64,000 nt of DNA from DTU013 sp964512095 (lineage in GTDB: Bacteria > Bacillota > Clostridia > Acetivibrionales > DTU013), in assembly GCA_964512095.1 (NCBI GenBank), contig CAZEIH010000001.1, forward strand, positions 62,001 through 126,000, given 5' to 3'. The position numbers and the translations under genes were made by a program. Positions 1 to 12,000 of this stretch are shown piece after piece (positions within the stretch are counted from its first letter, which is position 1; each line of letters starts with the position of its first letter). The notes beneath the pieces were generated by a model. The model was not told the origin of the DNA. It saw only the letters and a list, made by a program, of their open reading frames with translations, and ran no database searches.

Positions 1-3000
1 GCCTAACTATTTCTTTCAACAAGTCATAGATCTCCAAGACCTTTTTTTCACTTGACGATTCAGTATACAAAAGCTTAGCAGTTTTTGCTCTTGCAGTAAT
101 CCACACCTTATTAATCTCTTCTATTAAACCTGTAAGCTCTGCTTCCTTTCCGAATAAGCCTTCTACCTTCAAGCTTTCAACCTGCTTTGCATTTATGATT
201 TCATTGAAGCCTATTATGCATTCCTCAAGGTATTGCGTTGATATTCCAAATGCAGGATCGTATACCGCAAACTCTTGACTAATCATTCTAAATATCTCAA
301 TACCCTGAATCATCCTTTCTTTATTATTCACAATATTACTTCGGTAAGCTTCTATGCTCTTACTCAGTTGCTCCGCTTCGTCAAAGAGCCTCTCCTCAAA
401 TAATTCATAATAAGTTGTACCTGTATCATCCTCTGCCAGAAAATTGCTTATAAATCCACTGTATGCATCAGCAAATTCACTATATGGTATAGTATATTTA
501 CCGTATACAGGACTTTCTCTTCTTCTATGGTCAATAACATGGAAAACCTGCTTTGCATCATTGTATCCATATACAAGCAAGGTATGAGGGAAGTGAAGAC
601 TCTGGTATGTATCCTTTCTTTCGGAGACATAGAAACAATCAATCTTTACAATACAAAGCCTTTCCTTCTTTATGGCTTCTTTTACACTATGGATAACATC
701 ATCAACTATGACCTTGACTTCCCCGTTTATCCCCAGTTCTTTAATGATGCCCAGTAAATCTGTAAACTGTATATACTTTGAGCTGATTCGTCCCGAAGCA
801 TTAAGGGTATAAACAAGAGCATCGTTTGAAAGAATTGGTATTATGCTCCTTTTAAAATGCTTTATTACCGGGAATAGTGAGTTAAATACGCAGTTTTTAT
901 AGAAAAAGTCACTAAAGGGTTCAATATCATCAATAATTACGTCGTCAGGATCATAATTATCATCCTGGACTGTGACATCAGATGAACTATTGATATCTCT
1001 TAGCCTCTTTTCTGGATTAGTATAGATATCGTTTAATATAGTGATGAAATCCTCAGCAAGCTGGTCCATGGTTTCCTTTTTGAAAAGCTCGGTACAATAC
1101 TCAATTGCTAGATCCATTTCATCTCCCTTCTCAAAAAACTCCAAGGTCAAATCCAGCTTTGATACCTCGTTGAGCATTTCTGGTGACTCAAACAGCTTGC
1201 TCTCAGTGTCCAGCGCTGACCTATCATAGTTCTGCAGCATGAGCATGGTATCATAAAGAGGGTTTCTGGATAAATCCCTTGCTATGTTAAGCTTTTCTAT
1301 CAGCCGGTCAAAGGGATAATCCTGATTCTCATATGCACTCAGACAGTTATGCTTGACCTCCTGTAAAAACTCTGCCAAGGAGCAATCCCCCCTTGGTCTG
1401 TTTCGTATTGCAAGGGTATTTACAAACATGCCGATAATGCTCTCAAGGCCTGGGCGGGTTCGCCCTGCAATCGGCGACCCCACAACAATATCTTCCTGAC
1501 CGCTGTATTTATATAACAGGATATTATATGTGGCAATCAGAGTCATAAATGGTGTCATACCGGTTCTAGCTGTGACTTCCCTAACTTTATTGACAAATTC
1601 CTTATCCAACCTGTAAAATATCTTATTCCCCTTGTAGCTCTTTTGACTAGGCCTTGGATAATCATAAGGCAAACTAATAGTGGGAACGCTTTCCTTATAA
1701 ACATTAAGCCAGTAAGCCTCTTGACGCTGTATTTCTTCCGACTCGAAAAGTACTGTCTGCCATTCTGAGAAATCCTTATACTGTAATTCTAATGGTTCTA
1801 GCTCCTCTCCCATATACAGTCTGGCAAGATCACTAACTATGATATTCATCGATGTGCCATCTGAAATAATATGGTGCATATCAAGTGCAAGCACATACGT
1901 TGCTTCCCCTGTTTTTACAACCTTCACTCTAAGAAGCGGTGCATTGGCAAGGTCAAAGGGACGTACAAACTGTTTCATCAATTCCTTCATATTAATGCTT
2001 TCCATTTCTTCATACTCAACATAAAAGCTCACGGTATCGTGTATTTTTTGCATGCTTTCGCCATCGATAAAATGGAATGAAGTTCTTAATGATTCATGCC
2101 TGTCGATTATTTTGCTAAATGCAAGTTCGATTTGTTCCATGCTTATTTTATCTCTGATAACGAGTACAGAGGTATTGTTATATGCTGTACTTAAGCTATC
2201 AATATAGTTAATGACATGTAACCTTTTTTGTGCAGCTGAAGAATTATAGTATTCCTTTACCGGAGCCTTTCCCATCTCTATATATTGGCTCTTCTCCATA
2301 TCTGATATATATGCTGCCAGCTTTGCTATTGTTGGGTAATCGAACATGTCTGTCACCGTTAAGGCAACCTTACAATGGGCATTTAGGTCTGATGCCAGGT
2401 TAAGTGCAATAAGAGAATTACCTCCAAGCTCAAAGAAATCACTGTCCACATGAATCTCTTCCATTCCCAGTACATCACCCCAGAAGCGTCCTACAACCCG
2501 TTCCATATCATAATAGCCATTCTCTCTTCCAGTCAGCACTACATTTCTTACCGGTTTCTTTGCTTCGGACAGCACCATGTCGGCTTTTTCCCTGCCGATT
2601 GAATTGTCTATATTTATGTAACTCAGCAGTTTCCCTGTATCTATAAATGAATTTAAGGGAAGGGCAGTACTGTTTGTGTCTCCTACAACTACTTTTGGAA
2701 GATTAGTGCCTGCAATTTTGTCAAAAATATCAATAGCATTCGCAATAGAAAGGGGTTGTATGATAGGTTTCATTCGCGATGTGCTTTCTGCATACATCCC
2801 TACCTCCTCCCATGCCGGCCAGCATATGGATATTGTTTTTTTACAGTTTCTATTCCTTGATGTACTAAAAGCATCCAGATACGAATTGGCTGCGGCATAA
2901 TCACCCTGCCCCGCGCCACCGAAGACAGATGCAATGGAGGAGCAATAAATCATAAAATCCAGTTCCTGATCCTTTGTAAGATCATCAAGCACCCACGCAC

Positions 3001-6000
3001 CGTATACTTTCGGAGAAAGAACGCTCTTAAAAACATCCTCATCCTTTTTGAGAATAAACCCATCGCCAGCTAATCCAGCACAATGGATAATACCGTTTAT
3101 ACCTTCATATTTAGATATTATATCCTCCATGACATCCTTCATTGTGGAGTAATCGCTTATGTCGGCACTGTAGAAGGAAACCTCTGTCCCGTTTTTCTCC
3201 ATACCGCTAATCTTAATTAGCCTTTTGCCCCACTTATTACCACGACTCTTTATAAGATCCTTCCACTGTGAACGGTCAGGCACCGGCGTGCGATTAATAA
3301 AAATCAGCTGCACAGGCCCCTTGGATGCCAGATAACTGCTTAACTCTAGCCCGATGCCTCCTGCACCTCCCGTTACTACATAAACGCCATTCTTCTTTAT
3401 TGGAAGACTTCCTTTTTCTTTATTACCAATATCAATTCTCAAGAATCCCTCTACATATCTTTTCCCCTCCCTATATGCTGTGGCATACTCTTCTGAGAAG
3501 GATGACAACTCCTGTATGAGAGCGTTGTGACTTGTATGCTCATCAATATCTATGCATCTACAGGAAAGGTTTCTATTTTCCTGCCCTATAACCTTTCCAA
3601 GTCCGTACATTGTAGAGTGTTCAGGATGGATGGGTATTTCATTTTCTGTTACACCATTCGTACAGTTGGATACAATCACCAGCTCCACTTGGTTTTTTAT
3701 GTTATGCACTGCCAGGGCCTTAGTCAAGTAGAATAAGCTCATGACCCCATTTTGCAGTTCAAATGTCAATTCATCATAGCTGTTAACCTTACTGCCTTGA
3801 GAAACAGCTGCCAGGTGGATAATCTGTGTAATGTTATTAAGAGGTATTTCATTTAGTAGGGTTGTATAATCCTCCTGGATGTTTCTAATGCAGTATCTGT
3901 CTTCGCTGGTTTTTACATACTCCTCTCCAAAGCTAATACTGATAACATTATTCCCCTGCTCCTCATAGCTGCGCCGTATTTCACTACCAAGTCCCTTAGC
4001 ATCCTCAAATATAAGAATATCAGTATGTCTGTTAGATTGCTTGGTATCCGGCAAGGCTCTTGGCTCCCAGACAGTTTTAAAGAAACCCACATCCTCCGCA
4101 TTCCTGGGAATTTCAACCCAGCATCTCTTTTTGGTATAGGGATAGGTTGGGATACTTATTTTTCGAATTTTTTCACCCTTATAGAAATTGTCCCAGTCAA
4201 TATAAGCTCCTTTAACATACAGAGAACATATATCAGTCAAAATATCCCTCTGCTTTTTACCCTGGGTGACAAATTGATTAACCTTCTCGTTTGCCTGTTG
4301 ACTAACTGCCATCGTTAGCGCATTAGCGCCATTATTGATACCAAAAAATATGCCTCTTTCCGCATCCATATAAGTCGATTTTGTGTGTACACCTTTTATT
4401 TTCTCTCTTATATCTTCATCCTTATCAAGAATAACTATAATTCTATAACCATAGTGTCCTCTGCCAATATTTGATGTATAGCAAAAGCTTGTGGCAGATG
4501 GCATTACAGCATTATCAAGGAATTCCACATATCTCTGAAGCATAATGTTAAGCGACTCTTGTGTCTTAGCAGAAATCGTAAAAATCTGAAGCCCATGATT
4601 GTTCACGGACACGATATCTGTATCCAAGGCTTCCTCCAGTACAACATGACAATTGGTACCGCTCATACCAAAGGAGCTGACACCACATCTTCTTGGTGTT
4701 GCTTCCCTTCTCCACTCCCTTAGCTTATCGTTAACATAAACAGGAGAGTTTTTAAAATCAATAACTCTATTTGGTAAATTAAAGTTGTTAGTAGGAGGTA
4801 GCTTTTTATTCTTTAAAGCAAGTACAGCCTTAACCAGTCCGGCAATGCCTGCAGCAGCATCCAAGTGGCCAATATTGGTTTTAACAGCACTAATTGCACA
4901 AAACTGCCTGTCAGACGTAAATTTACGGAATGCCCTTTGTATTCCATCTATTTCAATGGGATCCCCAAGCTTAGTAGCCGTGCCATGTGCCTCTATATAC
5001 TGTATTGTCCTTGGATCTATGCCCGCATCCTTCCAGGCTCTGATTATAACCTCCTCCTGAGCTTCAGGCTTTGGTGCTGTCATACCATTTGAGCTACCAT
5101 CCTGATTAATAGCAAGGCCCTTTATAACAGCATATATGTTATCTCCATCTGCAATAGCCTTCTTTAGCGGTTTGAGCAGAACAACACCTGACCCCTCTCC
5201 AACAGAAGTTCCATCTGAATTATTGTCAAATGTCCTTGCTCGGTAGGTGGAAGACTCAACACCAACCTTTCCCTTTTCCTTAGTAGGCGAGTACATTATT
5301 TTGATACCGCCTGCAATAGCCATATTACATTCACCATTCTGTAAGCCCTGGCATGCATAGTATAATGCAACCAATGAGGAGGAGCATGCGGTATTGAAAA
5401 CTACTGCCGGCCCCTTTAGGTCAAATAAATAAGATACTCTTCCTGCAACTATAGACTTGATATTTCCTGGTGCAGCTATTGAAAACTTCGATGGTTCGGT
5501 ACCCATAACCAACGATAAATAATCTATGCGTTCAAAGTCACTTGAGCTACCAACATACACTCCTGTTCTTGAGCCCTTTAACCTGTTCCCTCCATAACCA
5601 CCATCCTCAATAGCTTCCATTGCAGTTTCCAGGAAAACTCTTTGATATGGGTCCATTAAGCTAGCTTCCTTAGGTGATATGTTGAAATAATGGTAGTCAA
5701 ATTTGTTAATATTGTTTATGTATCCTTGCTCAATAAATTCAATATTTCTTGTATCTATCTTTTTATGCCTAAAATAACCCAGCAAGTCAGTGAGTCTATC
5801 TTCTGGAATCTTGCTTATACAATCTGTCTTGCTGGCAATATTGGTCCAGAAATCATTCGAATTCTCAGCCATTGGAAACCTTACAGCTACTCCGATAATT
5901 GCAATATCATCTTTAGCTCTAATATCACCCCTCTTAATGGTTTTCAACAGTTCGACAGCTACCTTTTTTTCAATCCCGCCGTTTGTCGTATTCTCTACAA

Positions 6001-6022
6001 TTATCTTGTACAGCTTCTCCAT
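1..6022 (-). CDS. Synthase S11: KS-KR-ACP-C-BtrH-like (3' end cut by window)
   Basis: Last visible megasynthase, at least 2007 residues; the frame runs open to base 1, so the C-terminus is missing. The start is ATG at 6022 behind a GGAGGGTGG ribosome site, two bases after the S10 stop. An N-terminal docking helix (about 1-33) precedes a KS (about 36-470; TACSSS Cys near 212, HGTAT and NIGH histidines). There is no AT. A KR follows (GGAGGIG near 884; Ser, Tyr near 1036 and Asn kept), then an ACP (GGNSL Ser near 1200) and a C domain (HHIISDG near 1384). From about 1690 the protein resembles the BtrH N-terminal family, a papain-like fold, with candidate triad Cys1711, His1813 and Asp1831. Predicted role: extend the Gly-bearing chain from S10 with one beta-hydroxy unit, then release it. 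KS to C is certain; the BtrH-like assignment rests on motif recognition only. Confidence 0.93.
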   Translation of the reverse strand, partial: MEKLYKIIVENTTNGGIEKKVAVELLKTIKRGDIRAKDDIAIIGVAVRFPMAENSNDFWTNIASKTDCISKIPEDRLTDLLGYFRHKKIDTRNIEFIEQGYINNINKFDYHYFNISPKEASLMDPYQRVFLETAMEAIEDGGYGGNRLKGSRTGVYVGSSSDFERIDYLSLVMGTEPSKFSIAAPGNIKSIVAGRVSYLFDLKGPAVVFNTACSSSLVALYYACQGLQNGECNMAIAGGIKIMYSPTKEKGKVGVESSTYRARTFDNNSDGTSVGEGSGVVLLKPLKKAIADGDNIYAVIKGLAINQDGSSNGMTAPKPEAQEEVIIRAWKDAGIDPRTIQYIEAHGTATKLGDPIEIDGIQRAFRKFTSDRQFCAISAVKTNIGHLDAAAGIAGLVKAVLALKNKKLPPTNNFNLPNRVIDFKNSPVYVNDKLREWRREATPRRCGVSSFGMSGTNCHVVLEEALDTDIVSVNNHGLQIFTISAKTQESLNIMLQRYVEFLDNAVMPSATSFCYTSNIGRGHYGYRIIVILDKDEDIREKIKGVHTKSTYMDAERGIFFGINNGANALTMAVSQQANEKVNQFVTQGKKQRDILTDICSLYVKGAYIDWDNFYKGEKIRKISIPTYPYTKKRCWVEIPRNAEDVGFFKTVWEPRALPDTKQSNRHTDILIFEDAKGLGSEIRRSYEEQGNNVISISFGEEYVKTSEDRYCIRNIQEDYTTLLNEIPLNNITQIIHLAAVSQGSKVNSYDELTFELQNGVMSLFYLTKALAVHNIKNQVELVIVSNCTNGVTENEIPIHPEHSTMYGLGKVIGQENRNLSCRCIDIDEHTSHNALIQELSSFSEEYATAYREGKRYVEGFLRIDIGNKEKGSLPIKKNGVYVVTGGAGGIGLELSSYLASKGPVQLIFINRTPVPDRSQWKDLIKSRGNKWGKRLIKISGMEKNGTEVSFYSADISDYSTMKDVMEDIISKYEGINGIIHCAGLAGDGFILKKDEDVFKSVLSPKVYGAWVLDDLTKDQELDFMIYCSSIASVFGGAGQGDYAAANSYLDAFSTSRNRNCKKTISICWPAWEEVGMYAESTSRMKPIIQPLSIANAIDIFDKIAGTNLPKVVVGDTNSTALPLNSFIDTGKLLSYINIDNSIGREKADMVLSEAKKPVRNVVLTGRENGYYDMERVVGRFWGDVLGMEEIHVDSDFFELGGNSLIALNLASDLNAHCKVALTVTDMFDYPTIAKLAAYISDMEKSQYIEMGKAPVKEYYNSSAAQKRLHVINYIDSLSTAYNNTSVLVIRDKISMEQIELAFSKIIDRHESLRTSFHFIDGESMQKIHDTVSFYVEYEEMESINMKELMKQFVRPFDLANAPLLRVKVVKTGEATYVLALDMHHIISDGTSMNIIVSDLARLYMGEELEPLELQYKDFSEWQTVLFESEEIQRQEAYWLNVYKESVPTISLPYDYPRPSQKSYKGNKIFYRLDKEFVNKVREVTARTGMTPFMTLIATYNILLYKYSGQEDIVVGSPIAGRTRPGLESIIGMFVNTLAIRNRPRGDCSLAEFLQEVKHNCLSAYENQDYPFDRLIEKLNIARDLSRNPLYDTMLMLQNYDRSALDTESKLFESPEMLNEVSKLDLTLEFFEKGDEMDLAIEYCTELFKKETMDQLAEDFITILNDIYTNPEKRLRDINSSSDVTVQDDNYDPDDVIIDDIEPFSDFFYKNCVFNSLFPVIKHFKRSIIPILSNDALVYTLNASGRISSKYIQFTDLLGIIKELGINGEVKVIVDDVIHSVKEAIKKERLCIVKIDCFYVSERKDTYQSLHFPHTLLVYGYNDAKQVFHVIDHRRRESPVYGKYTIPYSEFADAYSGFISNFLAEDDTGTTYYELFEERLFDEAEQLSKSIEAYRSNIVNNKERMIQGIEIFRMISQEFAVYDPAFGISTQYLEECIIGFNEIINAKQVESLKVEGLFGKEAELTGLIEEINKVWITARAKTAKLLYTESSSEKKVLEIYDLLKEIVR

Positions 6023-6024
6023 AT

Positions 6025-9000
6025 CTATTTACCACCCTCCGATACTAGCTTCTGAACAACATCGTCAACACCAATACTACCTTTCTCTATTTCATCAAAC
6101 ATACTATATATCTCATCTTCCAAAGATTCATCATCATTACTTGCTTCAGGAACTAGCTCCTCCTGTGTGGAAAGAAACTCAGCAAGCTTGGATATGGTTG
6201 AATAATTAAATAGAACTGGAATATTTATCTTACCAGGATATTTGTCATCCAGAGCAGCATGAAGCTTAACCAGCATCATGGAGTTGCCCCCTACATCAAA
6301 GAAGCTATGATCGACTCCTATTCTCTGATTACCAAGAACCTCCTGCCATACATCAAAAAGCTCTTGCTCCAGTTCGTTTGATGGTGCTTTATATTCTACT
6401 CCGGTATTAATATTCTCGGAAGGCTCAGGTAAAGCTTTACGGTTCACCTTGCCATTTGATGTCTTTGGTAAGCTCTCTAGTTTTGTAAAGAAGGATGGCA
6501 CCATATAGTCTGGCAATTCCTTTTGTAAATGCTCTTTTAATTCATTTACTGTCAACTCCCTATCAGATACATAATATGCGCAAAGGTTCTTAATGCCGTT
6601 CGCATCTACACACACTGAAACTACCGATTCTTTGACCTCCTCGTGCTTTAGCAAACAGCTTTCTATTTCACCCATCTCTATCCTGTACCCTCTGATTTTT
6701 TCCTGATTATCCATCCTTCCCAGATATGCAATATTACCGTCGGGCAGCCACTTAGCAAGATCTCCTGTCTTGTACACCTTACTTTCAGTCTCAAAGGGCA
6801 GATCGACAAACTTCTCAGCAGTTAACTCCGGCCGATTATGATAGCCCATTGCAACACCATCGCCTCCGATACATAGCTCCCCTGCAACGCCCTCCGGTTG
6901 AATATTTCCATGCTTGTCAAGGATATAAATACGAGTATTTGCAATAGGTCTTCCAATACTAATCTCATTTTCATGGGTCAGCTCTTTGTATGTTGACCAT
7001 ACTGTAGTCTCTGTCGGGCCATACATGTTTACTATTCTGGATTGGGTGACTTTTTTCAGATCCTCCAGAAGAGCAGGAGGGAAAGCCTCTCCCCCAACAA
7101 GTATGTACTGAGCCTGCTGTAAAATCGTTCTGCTGGCTTCATATCCCAAAAGCAGCTGCATCCTGGACGGCGTGGTTTGTATAATATCTACATTATGTTT
7201 AGAAACTATTTGACTAAGAGCCACCGGATCAAGCTGCTGTTTTTCATCAGCAATGACCACCTTCATTCCTATTGTAAAAGGCAACAGGGATTCTAAAGCA
7301 AAAATATCGAAAGACATTGTAGTGATACATAAGCATGCCATATCCCGTGAAAACGCACATATTTCCCTCATACCCAGTATAAAATTATATATTGATCTAT
7401 GCTGTACTACTACTCCCTTTGGTTTTCCTGTGGACCCTGATGTATAAATGACATAAGCTGGACTTTCACCACTATGAATTACAGGGAGATTCTTTTCCTC
7501 ATACTCCTGAAATGATTCTAAATCAACATAAATTCTTTTACCCTCAAACACAACATTATCATCTATATTCTTTTGCGCTATAAGAACACAGGCTTTACTG
7601 TCCTCCAGCATGTACTGTATCCTATCAGCAGGGTATTCAGGATCCAAAGGCAGATAAGCTCCTCCTGTCTTTAATATTCCTAAGATACCAACCATCATTT
7701 CAAGAGAGCGTCCTGTCATTATGCCAACTATACTGCCTTCTCCAACCCCCTCTTCTCTTAGCCGGTGTGCAAGCATATTTGCTTTTGCATTAAATTCACG
7801 ATATGTAAGGGTCTGGTCATGGAATACCAGGGCAACCTGTTCAGGTAACTCCTCAGCCTGCGACTCAATAGCCTCATTGATTGTCAGACCTCTAGGATAA
7901 TCAAGCCGGGTTTTGTTGAACTCTACCAGGAGCTTATCTTTTTCAGCCCTGGATAGCATATCTAGCTCAGCAATGGTTGTGTCGGAATTTTCCAACACCC
8001 GACTTATAATTTCAAGAAAATATCCTCCGAACCTTTCTACTGTAGATTTTTTAAACAAATCTGTATTAAAACCAAATCTTGCTTCAATTATGCCCTCCGT
8101 TTCCATGCACTGGAGGCTTATGTCCATCATGCTTCCAATTTCACTATCCATGGTAAGGTTGTTAAAACGCTGGAACAATGTAGAACATATAGGTGTTCTG
8201 CTTCTATCCCTCTCAGGATTTAGCTTTGATACAATAAGATCAAATGGATATTTGGCATTATTGTAGCCCTTTAAGGATTTGTCCTTTACATGTAAAAGCA
8301 GATCCTTGAAAGTGGCTGTATCCTCAATATTACACCTGATACATATAGTATTAATCAAAAGACCTACAACAAGCTCAAGCTCTTCGTTATCTCTTTGAGT
8401 AATTGGAATACTAACGATTATATCATTATCACAGGTGATTTTATGAAGCAGTGTAAAGTACATTGCCAGCAGCAAAATATTCATTGTGCAACCAGCTTCC
8501 CTGGCCAATCCATTCAGCCTCTCTACAAGGTTATTGTTAATCGTGATAACAACATAATCACCATTATAGGTTTTACTTTCTGGTCTTTTAAAGTCAGTTG
8601 GCAGGTTTAAAATTGGCAATGGTAATGCCAACTCATTCATCCAGTATTCTTCCTGGCCAACAGATTTTGGTGATTCCAACCATTTTTTCTGTTCCAGCAT
8701 GAAATCTATATAGTTGGTTTGTATAGGAGGCAGAGATATCTGTGAGCCGCTCTTAAAGGCAGTGAGCACATGGTATAGCTCTCCTTCAATGATGCCCATA
8801 CTGATTCCGTCAACAATAATATGGTGTATGTTGAAATAAATGCAATTCTTGTTGTTATTGAGCTTAAAATGCTTCATTCTCAGCAAAAGCTTACTTAGGT
8901 CAGAAGGCTTCCTGTTCTCCTTCTCGATCAGGTCCTTCAACTGTTCCATTGCATCATCACAGTCTGAAAGGTCAACCGTCTCAATATTAAAATCTGGTTG

Positions 9001-12000
9001 GGATAGAATAACCTGCTTTGGTATTCCATCCGTCTCTACAAAAATAGTCCGTAAGGAGGGGTGTCTTCTTAAGATAAGCTCCATTCCCTTGGTGAGTATC
9101 TCAACATTAATCTCAAAGTCGAATATGTGATGTAATGACATATTATATGCTACAAGGTCTGGATCATATTTTTGAAGGAACCACAATCTCTCTTGTGAGT
9201 TTGAAAGTGCATATTCTCTGTCCTCATCCTGCTCTATACAGCTGTCTGTTATAACAACATTGTCAGTATTCGTGCTTGCTTGCTCATCAATATGTTTGGA
9301 AAACTCGTATACAGTGAGGTGTTCAAATACATCTCCCGCATTTATTTCGCAGCCCTTTATCTTGCTGACCATATTTGCCACCTTTATTGCCTGGATAGAA
9401 TCACCGCCGAGATCAGAAAATATGTCATCCACACTTACCTGAGAAATACCTAATACCTCACACCATATAGAGGCCACCTGCAGTTCTGTTTCTGTATAAC
9501 TGTAACCCTCACTTTCCTTAAGGCTTATCTTTTTCTCCTGGACGTTCTGTACGCTTTGTTCAGGCATCAGCTTTTTAAACATCTCCAAAATATCATTACT
9601 AAGCTTTATTGGGAGATTTTCAATTATCATAGGTGTCTTTGAATTTGAATTAGGCTCAAACAAAATGACTCTACTCATATCTGTACCCAAAATCTCTTCC
9701 AGTCTTTGAATACCTTCTTTTGAAGTAATCGCCTTGCTGGGGTCGTATCTTTCATCAACTCCCATGTTGACAGCCATACCTGTTTCCTTCCACAAAGGCC
9801 AGTTCACAACAAGTGTGTTACTATCGAACCTATTCCTGTATTGCACATATGCATCTATATAGGAGTTTGCTGCCATATAATCCGCCTGTCCTATATTGGG
9901 AATTAATGTAGCGATGGATGAGCACATAACAAAGAAATCCGGTGCATCTTCTCTGGTAAGGTGATCTATCAGCCAGGTACCTTGTACCTTTGGCGATAGA
10001 ACTGCTTTTATTGAGTCCCTCTGTTTATTGATTGTAATCTTTTCACCAGCAACACCGGCACAATGGAATACACCGGCTATTCTTCCAAGTTTTTTCCTGA
10101 CATCTGTGATTACTTCGCTTATTTGTTCATATTCAGAAATGTCAGCGCTATAGTAGACTACGTTTGACCCTTTTGACTGAATATCTCTAATTCCCTTCAA
10201 TTTGTTGCACAAGACAGTATCTCGGCCTAAATTTATTATTTCATCCCACTTTTCACTTTCAGGTAGAAATGATTTTCCTATGAGCACTATATTAACTTTT
10301 TCCTTTTCAGCCAGAGTTTTGCCTATTTCCAGGCCAATACCCCCTGCTCCACCAGTAATTATATAAATGTTGTCCTTGGATACTTTAAAGTTGCCTTTTC
10401 CCTCCTTTGATAAATCGGCCTGTTCCAATAGCTCTATATACCTTTTATTATTTCTGTAGGCTATAAGGTAAGCCGAATAACCGTCTTTGATTTCTTGAGT
10501 TAGAGTATCCATGCCTATGTTTGTATCAATATCAATACACCTGCACCTTATGTTGGGGTTTTCAAAAAAGATAGCGTTTCCAAAGCCAAACAGTGTTGCA
10601 TTTTCTGGCTTTAGTAGCTTTTCATTCCCCGTAACTTCATTAGCATAATCGGCGATTAAAACAATATCAAGCTTCTGTCTAAGACTGCTTTGGGACAATG
10701 CACATATAATGTTCCAGAGTCCATAAGAGCTCCATCTCAGTGCTTCATCAAGATCAGCACAATTTTTTGCTTCATCGTTCTCAATATTTACAGTGCTCAT
10801 ATATACAATCTTAGAAATGCTATTATTTACGTTTTCATCAAAAAGCCTTACATAATCACTTCTGGATCCGGAAATCGTATATGAGTGTTCACTGGGGTTC
10901 GAGTAGCTGTCCTTGACCTCCACCTCAATAACAGTGACTCCTTTTTTCCTGAAGGCCTCAGTCAACTTTGTACCCATCTCTCCACGGTCTTTAATTACCA
11001 TGATGGAACCTGAAATGTCATTTTGGAGTGAGGGCATTCTATTCTCCTCAACCCACTTTGTTTTGTAATATACATTGGCAAAATTTCCACTAAGTGCTTT
11101 TTCAGTAATCCTAGAAGTATCAAACCAGCACCTAACCTTGTCATAAGGATATGTAGGGAGACTTATTCTTCTCGAACCTGTACCATTGTAGAGATTATCC
11201 CAGTCAAAAGCGGCTCCCTTCACGTACAATTCACAAGCTTCACGTAGAAATAAATTACTCTCTCCATCAGCATTAACATGACCTTCCAATATGCTTGTAG
11301 CTTTTAGGCCCAGCTCACGGCGCTCTCCTTCTGTAATCTCATTTTTAGCCCTAGTCTTTTTTGTAGCTCTTATTACTTTATGCTCACCATAATAAACATC
11401 CTCTATATTTGTTTCATTCGATTCCGTCTCGCATAACTCACACAAATGAATCAGCTTTTGCTTCAAGTCCTGCAAATCGTTGAAGATAACAGCCCCTCTG
11501 TACATATAATGACCTCTTCCAGTATTGGCCGTATAACACATGTCATGTACACAGATATCCCTTTGATCATCCAAATACACTATATACAACTCCGCCAGAC
11601 GCCTAAACGAACTTAAAGATTTCGCTGAAATAGTTAAAAGATTAGGTGTTCCATTATTGACTTCTACTACTCTTAATTCATTATTTGTTTTGACCTCCTC
11701 AATAATGACATGGCTGTTTGTTCCTCCGGCCCCAAAGCAACTAATCCCTGCTCTCCTGGGCTTGTCCGATATTTCCCATTTCCTTTGTTTTGTATTGACA
11801 AAAACAGGTGAAAGCGGAAAGTCAATGCTGGTATTTGGATTGATAAAATTGATAGTCGCAGGTATCACACAATGCTTTAAGCTCATAACAATCTTAATCA
11901 ACGATGCAATCCCAGCAGCACCAATTGAATGACCAATATTTGTTTTTACCGACCCTATACCGCAAAATTGTCGTTTATCAGTGAATTTTGCGAAGGCATC

